Shown here: in pieces, positions 8,678 through 18,069 of the stretch
Layout: each line of letters opens with the position of its first letter
How positions within the stretch are numbered: the stretch's first letter is position 1
Made by a program: the position numbers and the translations under genes
Source of the DNA: Cryptomeria japonica
Lineage: Eukaryota > Streptophyta > Pinopsida > Cupressales > Cupressaceae
DNA length: 22,500 bases
Assembly: GCF_030272615.1 (NCBI RefSeq)
Contig: NW_026728910.1
Span: 367,501-390,000, forward strand
Direction of reading: 5' to 3'
Notes under the pieces: model-generated
Seen by the model: only the letters and a program-made list of their open reading frames with translations
Told to the model about the DNA's origin: nothing
Databases searched by the model: none

Positions 8678-8710
8678 CCTCCCCTATATAAAGCTATTTG
8701 TCCGATTCTC
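8678..8710 (-). promoter_or_regulatory. Polymerase I promoter-like motif 13 (outermost copy)
   Basis: The core is kept but one A is inserted behind the box (CCCCTATATAAAGC on the + strand), unique among the 13 copies. Putative start near 8685. As the copy furthest from 18S it may be decaying. Confidence 0.5.
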
Positions 8711-8960
8711 ATACGTGTAGTCTGCAGCAGCGATTAGGACATCGACCCCAACTTCCGAATTCGTTTGCATTGACCGCACCAAAGGTGCACGCCTTGGTGT
8801 GCACCCTGGAGTGCACTTTGGTGCTCACCTCGGTGCACACTTTGGTGTGCACCTCGGTGTGCACCAAAGGTGCGCACCTTGGAGCGCACCAAAGGTGTAC
8901 ACTTTGGAGCGCACCACATAGGGTCTTTGAGAGGTTGGCGCAGTGCGCACACCAAGGTGG
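8711..8960. repeat. Cluster of GGTGCGCACC-like palindromes
   Basis: From about 8778 the sequence is a run of related 10-bp palindromes (GGTGTGCACC, GGTGCGCACC and close variants) joined by AAA, TTT, TTGGA or CTC. It starts after a last CCGCACC remnant of the promoter repeat and grades into the G-rich repeats. The segment can fold back on itself in many registers. Open frames of up to 112 codons are repeat artefacts. Confidence 0.75.
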
Positions 8961-9330
8961 GTGTTGAGGTGCGTGCCGAGGTGGGTGGGTGCTAGGGTGC
9001 GCTCCATGGTGGGTGCCAGGGTGGGTGCGTGCTAGGGTGGATTCCAAAGAGGGTCATAGGGTGGGTGCCAAGGTGGGTTGGTGATATAGTGGGTTCAAAG
9101 GTGGGTACTAGGGTGGGTTCCAAGGTGGGTCACAAGTTGGGTGCCAGGATGCGTGGGTGTTAGGTTGGGTGCCAAGGTGGGCTCCTGCGTGGGTGGGTGC
9201 TAGGGTGGGTTTCAAGGTGGACGCGAGGGCGGGTGCCAAGGTGGGTAACAAGTTGGGTGTTAGGATGGGTGAGTGCTAGAGTGGGTGCCAAGGTGGGTGG
9301 GTGCTAAGGTGGATGCCAAGGTGGTTCACA

Positions 9331-9349
9331 GGGTGGGTGGGTTCTAGGG
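9331..9349 (+). other. G-quadruplex motif
   Basis: Four GGG runs separated by loops of 1, 1 and 5 nt. A match to the standard G4 pattern; folding is not shown. Confidence 0.6.
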
Positions 9350-9662
9350 TGAGTTCCAAGGTGGGTCACAGGTTCAGTGCTAGGGTGGGTGTCAAGGCGG
9401 GTGTCGAGGTGCCTGGGTGCTAGGGTGTGGATGCCAATGTGGGTCATAGGGTGGGTACTAGGGTGGGCTGCAATGTGGGTGCCAAGGTGGGTAACATGCT
9501 CGGTGGGTTCTAAATTGGGTGCCAGGGTGGGTGTGCACCCACCTTGCCCGAGGTGGGTGCCAAGGTGCCAGTGTGGGTGGGTGCTAAGGTGGATGCCAAG
9601 GTGGGTGAGAAGGTGGGTGATAGGTTGAGTGGTAGGATGGGTGGGTGCCAAGATGGGTCACA

Positions 9663-9681
9663 GGGTGGGTGCAAGGGTGGG
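9663..9681 (+). other. G-quadruplex motif
   Basis: Four GGG runs with loops of 1, 5 and 1 nt. Confidence 0.6.
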
Positions 9682-10575
9682 TAGGTGCTAGGGTTGGTGT
9701 CAGGGTGGGTGGGTGCTAGGTTGGGTTCCAAGGTGGGTGCGAGGGTGAGTGTCAAGGTGGGTCACAGGTTAGGTGCTAGGATGGGTGAGTGCTAGGGTGC
9801 AAAGGTGCCAGGGTGGGTGCTAGGATGGGTCGATGCTAGGGTGAGTGGCAAGGTGGGTCCACAAGTGTCAAGGTGGGTGCCGAGGTGGGTGCCAAGTCGG
9901 CGACTGCTATGGTGGATGCCAAGGTGGGTCACGGGGTGGGTGCCAAGTTGCTAGGTTGGGTTCCAAGGTGGGTGCCAACGTGGGTGCTAGGGTGCGTGGG
10001 TTAAAGGGTGTGTCACAACGTGGGTGCCAGGATGGGTGCGCACCCACACTGGCCAAGACGGGTGCGGGTGCAAGGTTGGGTTCCAAGCCCGGTCACAGGC
10101 TGGGTGCTAGGATGGGTGGGTGCCAAGGTGGGCACCAGGGTGGGTGCACCCACCCTGGCCAAGGTGGGTCACGGGGTGGGTCCTAGGGTGGGTAACGGGG
10201 TGGGTACTAAGGTGCGTGCCAAGGTGGGTCATAGGGTGGGTGCCAAGGTGGGCACCAGGGTGGGTGTGCACCAACCCTAGCCAGGGTAGGTCACGGGGTG
10301 GTTGTCGGGGTGGGCGTCAAGGAGCCAAGGTGGGTGGCAAGTAGCCAAGTTGCGTGCCAAGGTGGGTGTCGGGGTGGGTGCCAAGGATCCAAGGTGGGTG
10401 CCAAGGAACCAAGGTGGGTGTCTGGGTGGGTGCCGAGGTGGGAGCCAGGGTGGGTCCCAAGGTGAGTGCAAAGGTGGGTGCCAGGGTCAAGGTGAGTGCC
10501 AATGTGGGTTCCAAGGTGCCAGGGTCAGGGTGAGTGCCAATGTGGGTTCAAAGGTGCTAAGTTGGGTGCGAGGTT

Positions 10576-10594
10576 GGGTGCGAGGGTGGGTGGG
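10576..10594 (+). other. G-quadruplex motif (duplicated at 18499-18517)
   Basis: Four GGG runs with loops of 5, 1 and 1 nt, inside the part of the G-rich block that is copied 7,923 bp downstream. Confidence 0.6.
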
Positions 10595-10660
10595 TGCCAA
10601 GGTGTGCTAGGTGGAAGCCCGGGTGGGTCGGCATCCCATGGGTGTCGAGTTGGGTGCCTG

Positions 10661-11010
10661 ATGGGTGCTTCTTGTCAAGTTTTAGTCGTCGGGACTCATT
10701 TCGAGCCTTAGAGGTCGTTTCTTGTCCGGTTGCCCTGTCTTCGACCTGGGAACCCAATTTTGGTCCTCGGGTCCCATTTTTTTTTGTCTCGCATCCCACT
10801 TTTGGCCTGTGGCCTTTTCGGGGTCGATTCTCGTTTTGGGCATCAGAGCATGTTTCTTCTCCTAAAACCCAATATTTGTTTATTAAGTCTCGGAACACAT
10901 TTTTGTTCTCGTGGACCCATCATGGGTCTTGGAACGCATTTGTGGTCCTTGGGTCCCATTTTGCATCCCGAAACTTGTGTTTTGGTGCTTGATCCCTATT
11001 TTGGGTGCCC
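10661..11010. repeat. Degenerate CATTTTGG-type repeats (duplicated at 18584-18933)
   Basis: About 350 bp of diverged 30-35-bp repeats built on GGAACNCATTTTTGG and CTCGGGTCCCATTTT. T-rich on the + strand and clearly different in composition from both flanks. An open frame of 132 codons crosses it but starts in the G-rich repeats and shows no protein feature. Confidence 0.6.
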
Positions 11011-11400
11011 ACCTTGCACCAAGTGCGCACCCGGGGCAAACCGAGCGCCTTGGTGCACCGGGGCAAGATCGAGCGTGCACCCGAGGCGCCCCGAACATGC
11101 ACCAAGGTGCACTCGGCCCACATGTGAGCGCAGGTCGTTGCGCCCGAGGTGGTGTGTGGGCACCGCGTTGCAGACGGGACACTGCACGCACACGACGCCC
11201 CCTCCAGGTGCACGCACGTAGGCCGGGCCGGGTGCACACCCGACGCCCTAGCAAGGTGCGCGCACCCGGGCAGGGCTCACACTTGGCGAACGGGGCGCAC
11301 TTCGCGAGGGAGGGTGTGCACCTCGACGGGGGTGGGTGGCCGGGGTGGATTCGCACGTGGGTCGCGGTTTGCTAAGTACACACTGCGACAAGCTCATAAC
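11011..11400 (+). other. GC-rich 5S upstream region (duplicated at 18934-19323)
   Basis: Built of CpG-rich blocks such as GCGCACCCGGGGCAAACCGAG, the same vocabulary as the region right of the 5S gene. No gene seen. The last 30 bases before the 5S gene hold a weak TAAGTACA at about -28 and a C at -1, the features expected of plant 5S upstream promoters, although the TATA-like element is a poor match. Confidence 0.5.
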
Positions 11401-11520
11401 GGGTGCGATCATACCAGCGTTAGTGCACCGGATCCCATCAGAACTCCGCAGTTAAGCGCGCTTGGGCCGGAGTAGTACTGGGATGGGTGACCTCCCGGGA
11501 AGTCCCGGTGTTGCACCCTT
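11401..11520 (+). rRNA. 5S ribosomal RNA, copy 1
   Basis: Structural RNA of the large ribosomal subunit, made by RNA polymerase III. The gene starts GGGTGCGATCATACCAGC and ends GTTGCACCC, whose GGGTGC and GCACCC form the terminal stem I. The internal promoter is intact: box A around 11450-11464 (AGTTAAGCGCGCTTG), the intermediate element just after it, and box C around 11480-11497 (GGATGGGTGACCTCCCGG). Length is the usual 120 nt. A T6 run follows directly. No base disrupts a conserved element, so it looks functional. It is on the strand opposite to the polymerase I promoter motifs. The sequence is of the GC-rich kind I associate with gymnosperms. Confidence 0.97.
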
Positions 11521-11531
11521 TTTTAGTTTTT
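11519..11531 (+). terminator. Polymerase III terminator of 5S copy 1
   Basis: T6 at 11519-11524 directly after the CACCC end of the gene, backed up by T5 at 11527-11531. Runs of four or more T on the coding strand stop polymerase III. Confidence 0.85.
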
Positions 11532-11945
11532 CGCCGGGCGTCGCAATGCTATTTGAATAAACCTTTTGCCCGTTTGCGTTCTCGTCGGGGCCGGGCCGGG
11601 CCGGGGTGCGCTGCCCGCACTACCGCGCGCGCGGGGGCGACACCGAGCGCGCACCCGAGGCGCCCCGAGCACACAGGCCACGGTGCAACCCGGGCGTTGT
11701 GCGCGCACCCCGGTGCGCCCGAGGTGCTGCGCGCGCACCCAGGTGAAATCGGTGTGCACCTCGGCCAGTGCGCGCTCGGTCGAGTCGCGCACGTTGGCCA
11801 AGGTGCACGGTGATGTTTCTTACTCTAAGGTTCCGCACCAGACGCCCGGGACAGGTGAGCGAAGCTGGGCGGGGCCGGGTGCGCGGCCGGGGCAGGTGCA
11901 CGCAGCTGGAGAGAGCTTTGGAGCACACTTCGGAGCGCACCAATG
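11532..11945. other. GC-rich spacer right of 5S (duplicated at 19455-19868)
   Basis: Very CpG-rich sequence with GGGGCCGGGCCGGG runs and many GGTGCGC blocks, identical in both 5S flanks as far as I can see. Open frames of about 108-126 codons exist in several overlapping frames on both strands; none shows a protein signature. Nothing else recognised. Confidence 0.55.
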
Positions 11946-13440
11946 ATGCGCTCCATTCAAAAGTTTCCTGAAAAGGCAAAAAAAGTTGAGATTATAGAAT
12001 TTCCCACTTGAGAGATTGTAAAAAAAAAAAATTTAAAATGAAGGAAACGCGGGTGCCAAGGTGTGCGCAGCCCAGCCAAGGTGTGCGCACCAAGGCGCCC
12101 ACCCTGGCGAAGGTGCACGCAAGGTGCGCACCCGAGGCAAACCGGACAATTAACCCAACTTTCGACTTCGCGCGCACCTTGGAGCGCACTTCGGAGCGCT
12201 CCTTGGTGCGCACCAATCTTGGGCACCTCGGAGTGCACCATGGCGCCCACCAAGGTGCGCACCCGGGGCAAACCGAGCTCCGACTTCGTGCGCACCTTGG
12301 AGCGCACGAAAGGTGCGCACCATGGCGCCCACCAAGGTGCGCAGCCCAGCCAAGGCGTGCGCATCAAGGTGCGCACCCTGGCGAAGGTGCGCACCCGGGG
12401 CAAACCGAGCTCCGACTTCGTGCGCACCTTGGAGCGCACAAAAGGTGCGCAACCCAGCCAAGGTGTGCGCACCCCGGTCAAACCGAGCTCCGAATCGTGC
12501 GCACCAGAGGTGCACGCCATCGTGCGCACCTTGGAGCACACTTCGGAGCCCTCCTTGGTGCGCGCCGATGTTGCGCACCTCGGAGCGCACCCGGGGAAAA
12601 CAATGCAATTAACCCGACTTTCGACTTCGTGGGCACCTCGGAGCGCTCTCGGGTTCGCACCTCGGAGCACACCGAGGTGCGCACCTTTGATGCGCTGCCT
12701 TCACCAATTTCCAGAAAAGGCAAGAAAACATTGAGAAGGTGTGCGCACCGAGGTGCCCACCCTGGCGAAGGTGCACGCGAGGTGCGCACCCGGGGCAAAC
12801 CGGGCTCCGACTTCGTGCACGCCGCACCTTGGAGCACACTTCGGAGCGCTCCTTGGTGCGCACCAGGGCGCGCAACCCAGCCGAGGTGCCCACCCCGGCG
12901 AAGGTGCACGCGAGGTGCGCACCCGGGGCAAACCGGGCTCCGACTTCGTGCACGCCATGGTGCCCACCGCGGCGAAGGTGCACGCGAGGTGCGCACCCGG
13001 GGCAAACCGGGCTCCGACTTCGTGCACGCCGCACCTTGGAGCACACTTCGGAGCGCTCCTTGGTGCGCACCATGGTGCCCACCAGGGCGCGCAACCCCGC
13101 CGAAGGTGCACGCGAGGTGCGCACCCGGGGCAAACCGGGCTCCGACTTCGTGCACGCCGCACCTTGGAGCACACTTCGGAGCGCTCCTTGGTGCGCACCA
13201 TGGTGCCCACCAGGGCGCGCAACCCCGCCGAAGGTGCACGCGAGGTGCGCACCCGGGGCAAACCGGGCTCCGACTTCGTGCACGCCATGGTGCGCACCGC
13301 GGCGAAGGTGCGCACCCGGGGCAAACCGGGCTCCGACTTCGTGCACGCCGCACCTTGGAGCACACTTCGGAGCGCTCCTTGGTGCGCACCAGGGCGCGCA
13401 ACCCAGCCGAGGTGCCCACCCCGGCGAAGGTGCACGCGAG
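11946..13440. repeat. GGTGCGCACC/CGGGGCAAACCGGG repeat field, left part
   Basis: Begins with a diverged A-rich island (about 11946-12060, with a run of 12 A) and continues as irregular repeats of about 55-170 bp. Recurrent blocks are CTTGGAGCGCACTTCGGAGCG, GGTGCGCACCATGGTGCCCACC, GGCGAAGGTGCACGCGAGG, and CCCGGGGCAAACCGGGCTCC followed by GACTTCGTGCAC. The last block holds a short CCCGG/CCGGG hairpin. Stops are rare, which explains frames of 300-660 codons on both strands; these encode low-complexity A/P/R/H/C-rich strings and are not genes. Confidence 0.8.
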
Positions 13441-13725
13441 GTGCGTACCCGGGGCAAACCGGGCTCCGACTTCGTGCACGCCGCACCTTGGAGCACACTT
13501 CGGAGCGCTCCTTGGTGCGCACCATGGTGCCCACCAGGCCGCGCAACCCAGCCAAGGTGTGCGCACCAAGGTGCACGCGAGGTGCGCACCCGGGGCAAAC
13601 CGGGGTCCGACTTCGTGCACGCCGCACCTTGGAGCACACATCGGGGCGCTCCCGGGTTCGCACCGGCGTTGCGCACCGTGGTGGGCACCTCGGAGCACAC
13701 CAAGGTGGGCAGCGAGGTGCGCACC

Positions 13726-13860
13726 TTTGATGCGATGCCTTCACTAATTTCCATAAAAGGCAAAAAAAAAACGAGATTTTAAAATTTCCGTTTTGAAAGA
13801 TAGTGAGAAAAAGGGAATGCTGGTGCCATCTTGAGCCCGCCCTGGTGCGCAGCCCAGCCA
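13726..13860. repeat. A-rich island (representative of a dispersed family)
   Basis: A 115-135-bp block with a constant order: TTTGATGCGMTGCCTTCACT, AATTTCC, AAAAGGCAAAAAAAAA, GAGATTTTAAAATTTCCG, TTTTGAAAGATAGTGA, then GGTGCCATCTTGAGCCC. Related blocks start at about 14221, 14691, 15325, 16078, 16573, 17042, 17398, 17912, 21575 and 22070, with diverged ones at about 11946 and 19868 and a truncated one at 12688. The sharp drop in GC content within very GC-rich DNA is striking. On the - strand the A run is a T9-T10 run. Function unknown; a matrix attachment or termination element is possible but unsupported. Confidence 0.8.
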
Positions 13861-13915
13861 AGGTGTGCGCACCAAGGTGCCCACCCTGGCGAAGGTGCGC
13901 GCCCGGGCAATTAAC

Positions 13916-14060
13916 CCAACTTCCAACTTCGCGCGCGCCAGGGTGGGAGCGCACCCAACAACCGGGCCTGGGAAGAGCCAATGCGAGAAACCCCACCAAA
14001 CGCTCTGACAAAAAAAGAGGGGGCGCTCCAGTAACCCCGCTTCGGAGCGCACCCTGGGCA
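13916..14060. repeat. CAATTAACCC/CCAATGCGAGAAACCCC block (dispersed)
   Basis: A moderately GC block with GCAATTAACCCAACTTCC, GAAGAGCCAATGCGAGAAAC and CTGACAAAAAAAGAGG that follows every first and second A-rich island of the duplicated segments: here, at about 14388, 16260, 16740, 21758 and 22238. The AACTTCCGACTTC part also occurs in the promoter repeats, which suggests descent from them. Confidence 0.65.
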
Positions 14061-15789
14061 AACCCAGCCAAGGTGCCCACCCCGGCCAAGGTGCAGGCGA
14101 GGTGCGCACCCGGGGCAAACCGGGCTCCGACAACGTGCACGCCGCACCTTGGAGCACACTTCGTAGCGCTCCCGGGTGCGCACCTCAGAGCACACCAAGG
14201 TGGGCAGCGAGGTGCGCACCTTTGATGCGCTGCCTTCACTAATTTCCAGAAAAGGCAAAAAAAAAAGGAGATTTTAAAATTTCCGTTTTGAAAGATAGTG
14301 AAAAAAACGGAACGCGCGTGCCATCTTGAGCCCGCCCTGGTGCGCAGCCCAGGTAAGGTGCCCACCCTGGCAAAGGTGCGCACCCGGGCAATTAACCCTA
14401 CTTCCGACTTCGTGCGCGCCAGGGTGGCAACCGGGCCTCGGAAGAGCCAATGCGAGAAACCCCACCAAACGCTCCGACAAAAAAAGAGGCGGCGCTCCAA
14501 TAACCCCGCTTCGGAGCGCAGCCGGGGCAAACCCAGCCAAGGTGCCCACCCCGACGAAGGTGCACGCGAGGTGCGCACCCGGGGCAAACCGGGCTCCGAC
14601 AACGTGCACGCAGCACCTTGGAGCACACTTCGAAGCACTCCCGGGTGCCCACCGGCGTTGCGCACCGTGGTGGGCAGCGAGGTGCGCACCTTTGATGCGC
14701 TGCCTTCACTAATTTCCAGAAAAAGGCAAAAAAAAATGAGATTTTAAAATTTCCGTTTTGAAAGATAGTGAAAAAAAAGGAACGCGGGTGCCATCTTGAG
14801 CCCGCCCTGGTGCGCAGCCCAGGCAAGGCATGCGCACCAAGGTGCCCACCCGAGGTGCACACCCGGGGCAAACCGGGCTCCGACTTCGTGCAGGCCGCAC
14901 CTTGGAGCACACTTCGGAGCGCTCCTTGGTGCGCACCATGGTGCCCACCAGGGCGCGCAACCCAGCCAAGGTCTGCACACCAAGGTGCCCACCCCGGCGA
15001 AGGTGCACGCGAGGTGCGCACCCGGGGCAAACCGGGCTCCGACTTCGTGCACGCCATGGTGCCCACCGCGGCGAAGGTGCACGCGAGGTGCGCACCCGGG
15101 GCAAACCGGGCTCCGACTTCGTGCACGCCGCACCTTGGAGCACACTTCGGAGCGCTCCTTGGTGCGCACCATGGTGCCCACCAGGGCGCGCAACCCAGCC
15201 AAGGTGTGCGCACCAAGGTGCACGCGAGGTGCGCACCCGGGGCAAACCGGGGTCCGACTTCGTGCACGCCGCACCTTGGAGCACACATCGGAGCGCTCCC
15301 AGGTTCGCACCAGCGTTGCGCACCTTTGATGCGCTGCCTTCACTAATTTCCAGAAAAGGCAAAAAAAAACGATATTTTAAAATTTCCGTTCTGAAAGATA
15401 GTGAAAAAAACGGAACGCGGGTGCCATCTTGAGCCCTTCCTGGTGCGCAGCCCAGGCAAGTTGTGCGCACCAAGGTGCCCACCCTGGCGGAGGTGCGCGC
15501 CCGGGGCAAACCGGGCTCCGACTTCGTGCACTGCATGGTGCCCACCAAGGCGCGCAACCCAGCCAAGGTGCCCACCGCAGCGAAGGTGCACGCGAGGTGC
15601 ACACCCGGGGCAAACCGGGCTCCGACTTCGTGCACGCCGCACCTTGGAGCACACTTCAGAGCGCTCCTTGGTGCGCACCAGGGCGCGCAACCCAGCCGAG
15701 GTGCCCACCCCGGCGAAGGTGCACGCGAGGTGCGCACCCGGGGCAAACCGGGCTCCGACTTCGTGCACGCCATGGTGCCCACCGCGGCG

Positions 15790-17860
15790 AAGGTGCGCAC
15801 CCGGGGCAAACCGGGCTCCGACTTCGTGCACGCCGCACCTTGGAGCACACTTCGGAGCGCTCCTTGGTGCGCACCATGGTGCCCACCAGGCCGCGCAACC
15901 CAGCCAAGGTGTGCGCACCAAGGTGCACGCGAGGTGCGCACCCGGGGCAAACCGGGGTCCGACTTCGTGCACGCCGCACCTTGGAGCACACATCGGGGCG
16001 CTCCCGGGTTCGCACCGGCGTTGCGCACCGTGGTGGGCACCTCGGAGCACACCAAGGTGGGCAGCGAGGTGCGCACCTTTGATGCGATGCCTTCACTAAT
16101 TTCCATAAAAGGCAAAAAAAAAACGAGATTTTAAAATTTCCGTTTTGAAAGATAGTGAGAAAAAGGGAATGCTGGTGCCATCTTGAGCCCGCCCTGGTGC
16201 GCAGCCCAGCCAAGGTTTGCGCACCAAGGTGCCCACCCTGGCGAAGGTGCGCGCCCGGGCAATTAACCCAACTTCCAACTTCGCGCGCGCCAGGGTGGGA
16301 GCGCACCCAACAACCGGGCCTGGGAAGAGCCAATGCGAGAAACCCCACCAAACTCTCTGACAAAAAAAGAGGGGGCGCTCCAGTAACCCCGCTTCGGAGC
16401 GCACCCTGGGCAAACCCAGCCAAGGTGCCCACCCCGGCCAAGGTGCAGGCGAGGTGCGCACCCGGGGCAAACCGGGCTCCGACAACGTGCACGCCGCACC
16501 TTGGAGCACACTTCGTAGCGCTCCCGGGTGCGCACCTCAGAGCACACCAAGGTGGGCAGCGAGGTGCGCACCTTTGATGCGCTGCCTTCACTAATTTCCA
16601 GAAAAGGCAAAAAAAAAAGGAGATTTTAAAATTTCCGTTTTGAAAGATAGTGAAAAAAACGGAACGCGCGTGCCATCTTGAGCCCGCCCTGGTGCGCAGC
16701 CCAGGTAAGGTGCCACCCTGGCAAAGGTGCGCACCCGGGCAATTAACCCTACTTCCGACTTCGTGCGCGCCAGGGTGGCAACCGGGCCTCGGAAGAGCCA
16801 ATGCGAGAAACCCCACCAAACGCTCCGACAAAAAAAGAGGCGGCGCTCCAATAACCCCGCTTCGGAGCGCAGCCGGGGCAAACCAAGCCAAGGTGCCCAC
16901 CCCGACGAAGGTGCACGCGAGGTGCGCACCCGGGGCAAACCGGGCTCCGACAACGTGCACGCAACACCTTGGAGCACACTTCGAAGCACTCCCGGGTGCC
17001 CACCGGCGTTGCGCACCGTGGTGGGCAGCGAGGTGCGCACCTTTGATGCGCTGCCTTCACTAATTTCCAGAAAAAGGCAAAAAAAAATGAGATTTTAAAA
17101 TTTCCGTTTTGAAAGATAGTGAAAAAAAAGGAACGCGGGTGCCATCTTGAGCCCGCCCTGGTGCGCAGCCCAGGCAAGGCATGCGCACCAAGGTGCCCAC
17201 CCGAGGTGCACACCCGGGGCAAACCGGGCTCCGACTTCGTGCAGGCCGCACCTTGGAGCACACTTCGGAGCGCTCCTTGGTGCGCACCATGGTGCCCACC
17301 AGGGCGCACCCGGGGCAAACCGGGCTCCGACTTTGTGCACGCCGCACCTTGGAGCACACATCGGAGCGCTCCCAGGTTCGCACCAGCGTTGCGCACCTTT
17401 GATGCGCTGCCTTCACTAATTTCCAGAAAAGGCAAAAAAAAACGATATTTTAAAATTTCCGTTCTGAAAGATAGTGAAAAAAACGGAACGCGGGTGCCAT
17501 CTTGAGCCCTTCCTGGTGCGCAGCCCAGGCAAGTTGTGCGCACCAAGGTGCCCACCCTGGCGGAGGTGCGCGCCCGGGGCAAACCGGGCTCCGACTTCGT
17601 GCACTGCATGGTGCCCACCAAGGCGCGCAACCCAGCCAAGGTGCCCACCGCAGCGAAGGTGCACGCGAGGTGCGCACCCGAGGTGCACACCCGGGGCAAA
17701 CCGGGCTCCGACTTCGTGCACGCCGCACCTTGGAGCACACTTCAGAGCGCTCCTTGGTACGCACCAGGGCGCGCAACCCAGCCAAGGTGCTCACCCCGGC
17801 GAAGGTGCACGCGAGGTGCGCACCCGGGGCAAACCGGGCTCGGACTTCGTGCACGCCGCA
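15790..17860. repeat. 2.35-kb tandem duplication, copy B
   Basis: Follows copy A head to tail. It differs by a 1-bp deletion near 16708 and by the loss of about 275-278 bp: the join near 17306 corresponds to copy A positions about 14957 and 15232, so the offset falls to 2,073. Copy B also has a short extra GGTGCGCACCCGA near 17672. Confidence 0.85.
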
Positions 17861-18069
17861 CCTTGGAGCACACATCGGAGCGCTCCCGGGTTCGCACCAG
17901 CATTGCGCACCTTTGATGCGCTGCCTTCACTAATTTCCAGAAAAGGCAAAAAAAAGAAAAAAATGAGATTTTAAAATTTCCGTTTTGAAAGATAGTGAAA
18001 AAAACGGAACGCGGGTGCCATCTTGAGCCCGCCCTGGTGTGCAGCCCAGGCAAGTTGTGCGCACCAAGG
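17861..18069. other. Junction between the 2.35-kb duplication and higher-order copy 2
   Basis: Holds one A-rich island (about 17912-18050), with an interrupted A run, AAAAAAAAGAAAAAAA-like, unique to this copy. It ends GCACCAAGGCACCCACCCTGG, where the sequence jumps into the G-rich repeats at 18070. The join falls inside CACCCACCCTGG, a block present on both sides, so it may be a recombination joint. Confidence 0.65.

Larger units (their letters stand above)
7706..8710. repeat. 157-bp promoter repeat array (six promoter copies)
   Basis: Promoter boxes at 7830, 7987, 8144 and 8301 are exactly 157 bp apart; the next is 220 bp on (8521) and the last again 157 bp (8678). The unit is a shortened 311-bp unit: it keeps GGACATCGACCCCAACTT, AAGGTCTTTGAGGTTGG and GGGGAGTCGACCCA but lacks about 154 bp, including the TCATCGGACCCAA blocks. 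The 63 extra bases before 8521 include CCAAAGGTGCACGCCTTGG, an expansion of the palindromic type seen further right. Confidence 0.88.
8941..10660. repeat. Degenerate G-rich GGTGGGTGCC-type repeats
   Basis: About 1.7 kb of near-continuous 10-12-bp motifs, GGTGGGTGCCAA, GGTGGGTCACA and GGGTGGGTGCTA, in no strict order. The + strand is strongly G-rich and C-poor. Several stretches meet the G-quadruplex pattern of four G3 runs with short loops, for example 9331-9349, 9663-9681 and 10576-10594. The part from 10147 on is repeated at 18070. Apparent proteins rich in W, V, G and R, or in H, T and P on the other strand, are translations of the repeat. Confidence 0.85.
13440..15770. repeat. 2.35-kb tandem duplication, copy A
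   Basis: Corresponds to about 15790-17860 at an offset of 2,352 bp (for example TCACTAATTT at 13741 and 16093). It contains four A-rich islands separated by GC-rich repeat blocks. Boundaries are approximate because both sides consist of the same sub-repeats. Confidence 0.85.
10147..18069. repeat. 7,923-bp higher-order repeat, copy 1 (contains a 5S gene)
   Basis: The sequence starting CACCCACCCTGG at 10147 begins again at 18070, and the two copies stay in register at an offset of 7,923 bp through the G-rich block, the 5S gene and on to about 12570. I found only two substitutions in the first 2.5 kb (G10330 to A18253 and T10689 to C18612). Later differences are a 1-bp insertion, a 76-bp deletion in copy 2 and another 1-bp insertion, which bring the offset to 7,849. 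Copy 1 ends where copy 2 begins, so this is a direct tandem arrangement. Confidence 0.93.

Noticed and set aside
4434-8710. Polymerase II TATA boxes on the + strand (CTATATAAG)
   Set aside because: They would fit a plant TATA box, but no open frame or gene follows any of the 13 copies, and the reverse strand matches the polymerase I initiator including the G run. Kept only as an alternative.
9304-10610. Frames rich in H/T/P or W/V/G
   Set aside because: Direct translation of the G-rich short repeats; no plausible protein.
11401-11520. 5S pseudogene or 5S-derived SINE
   Set aside because: The sequence is full length with intact internal promoter, terminal stem and T6 terminator, and both copies are identical.
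13726-13860. A-rich islands as retroposon (SINE) tails
   Set aside because: The A runs lie inside a longer conserved block, not at a 3' end. I see no polymerase III box A/B pair or target-site duplications, and the islands move together with the surrounding tandem repeats.
12008-14689. Very long open frames (579 codons on +, 662 codons on -) in the GC-rich repeat field
   Set aside because: Stop codons are rare in GGTGCGCACC-type DNA. The frames overlap each other on both strands, encode low-complexity A/P/R/H/C strings and differ in extent between the two 7.9-kb copies because of 1-bp indels.
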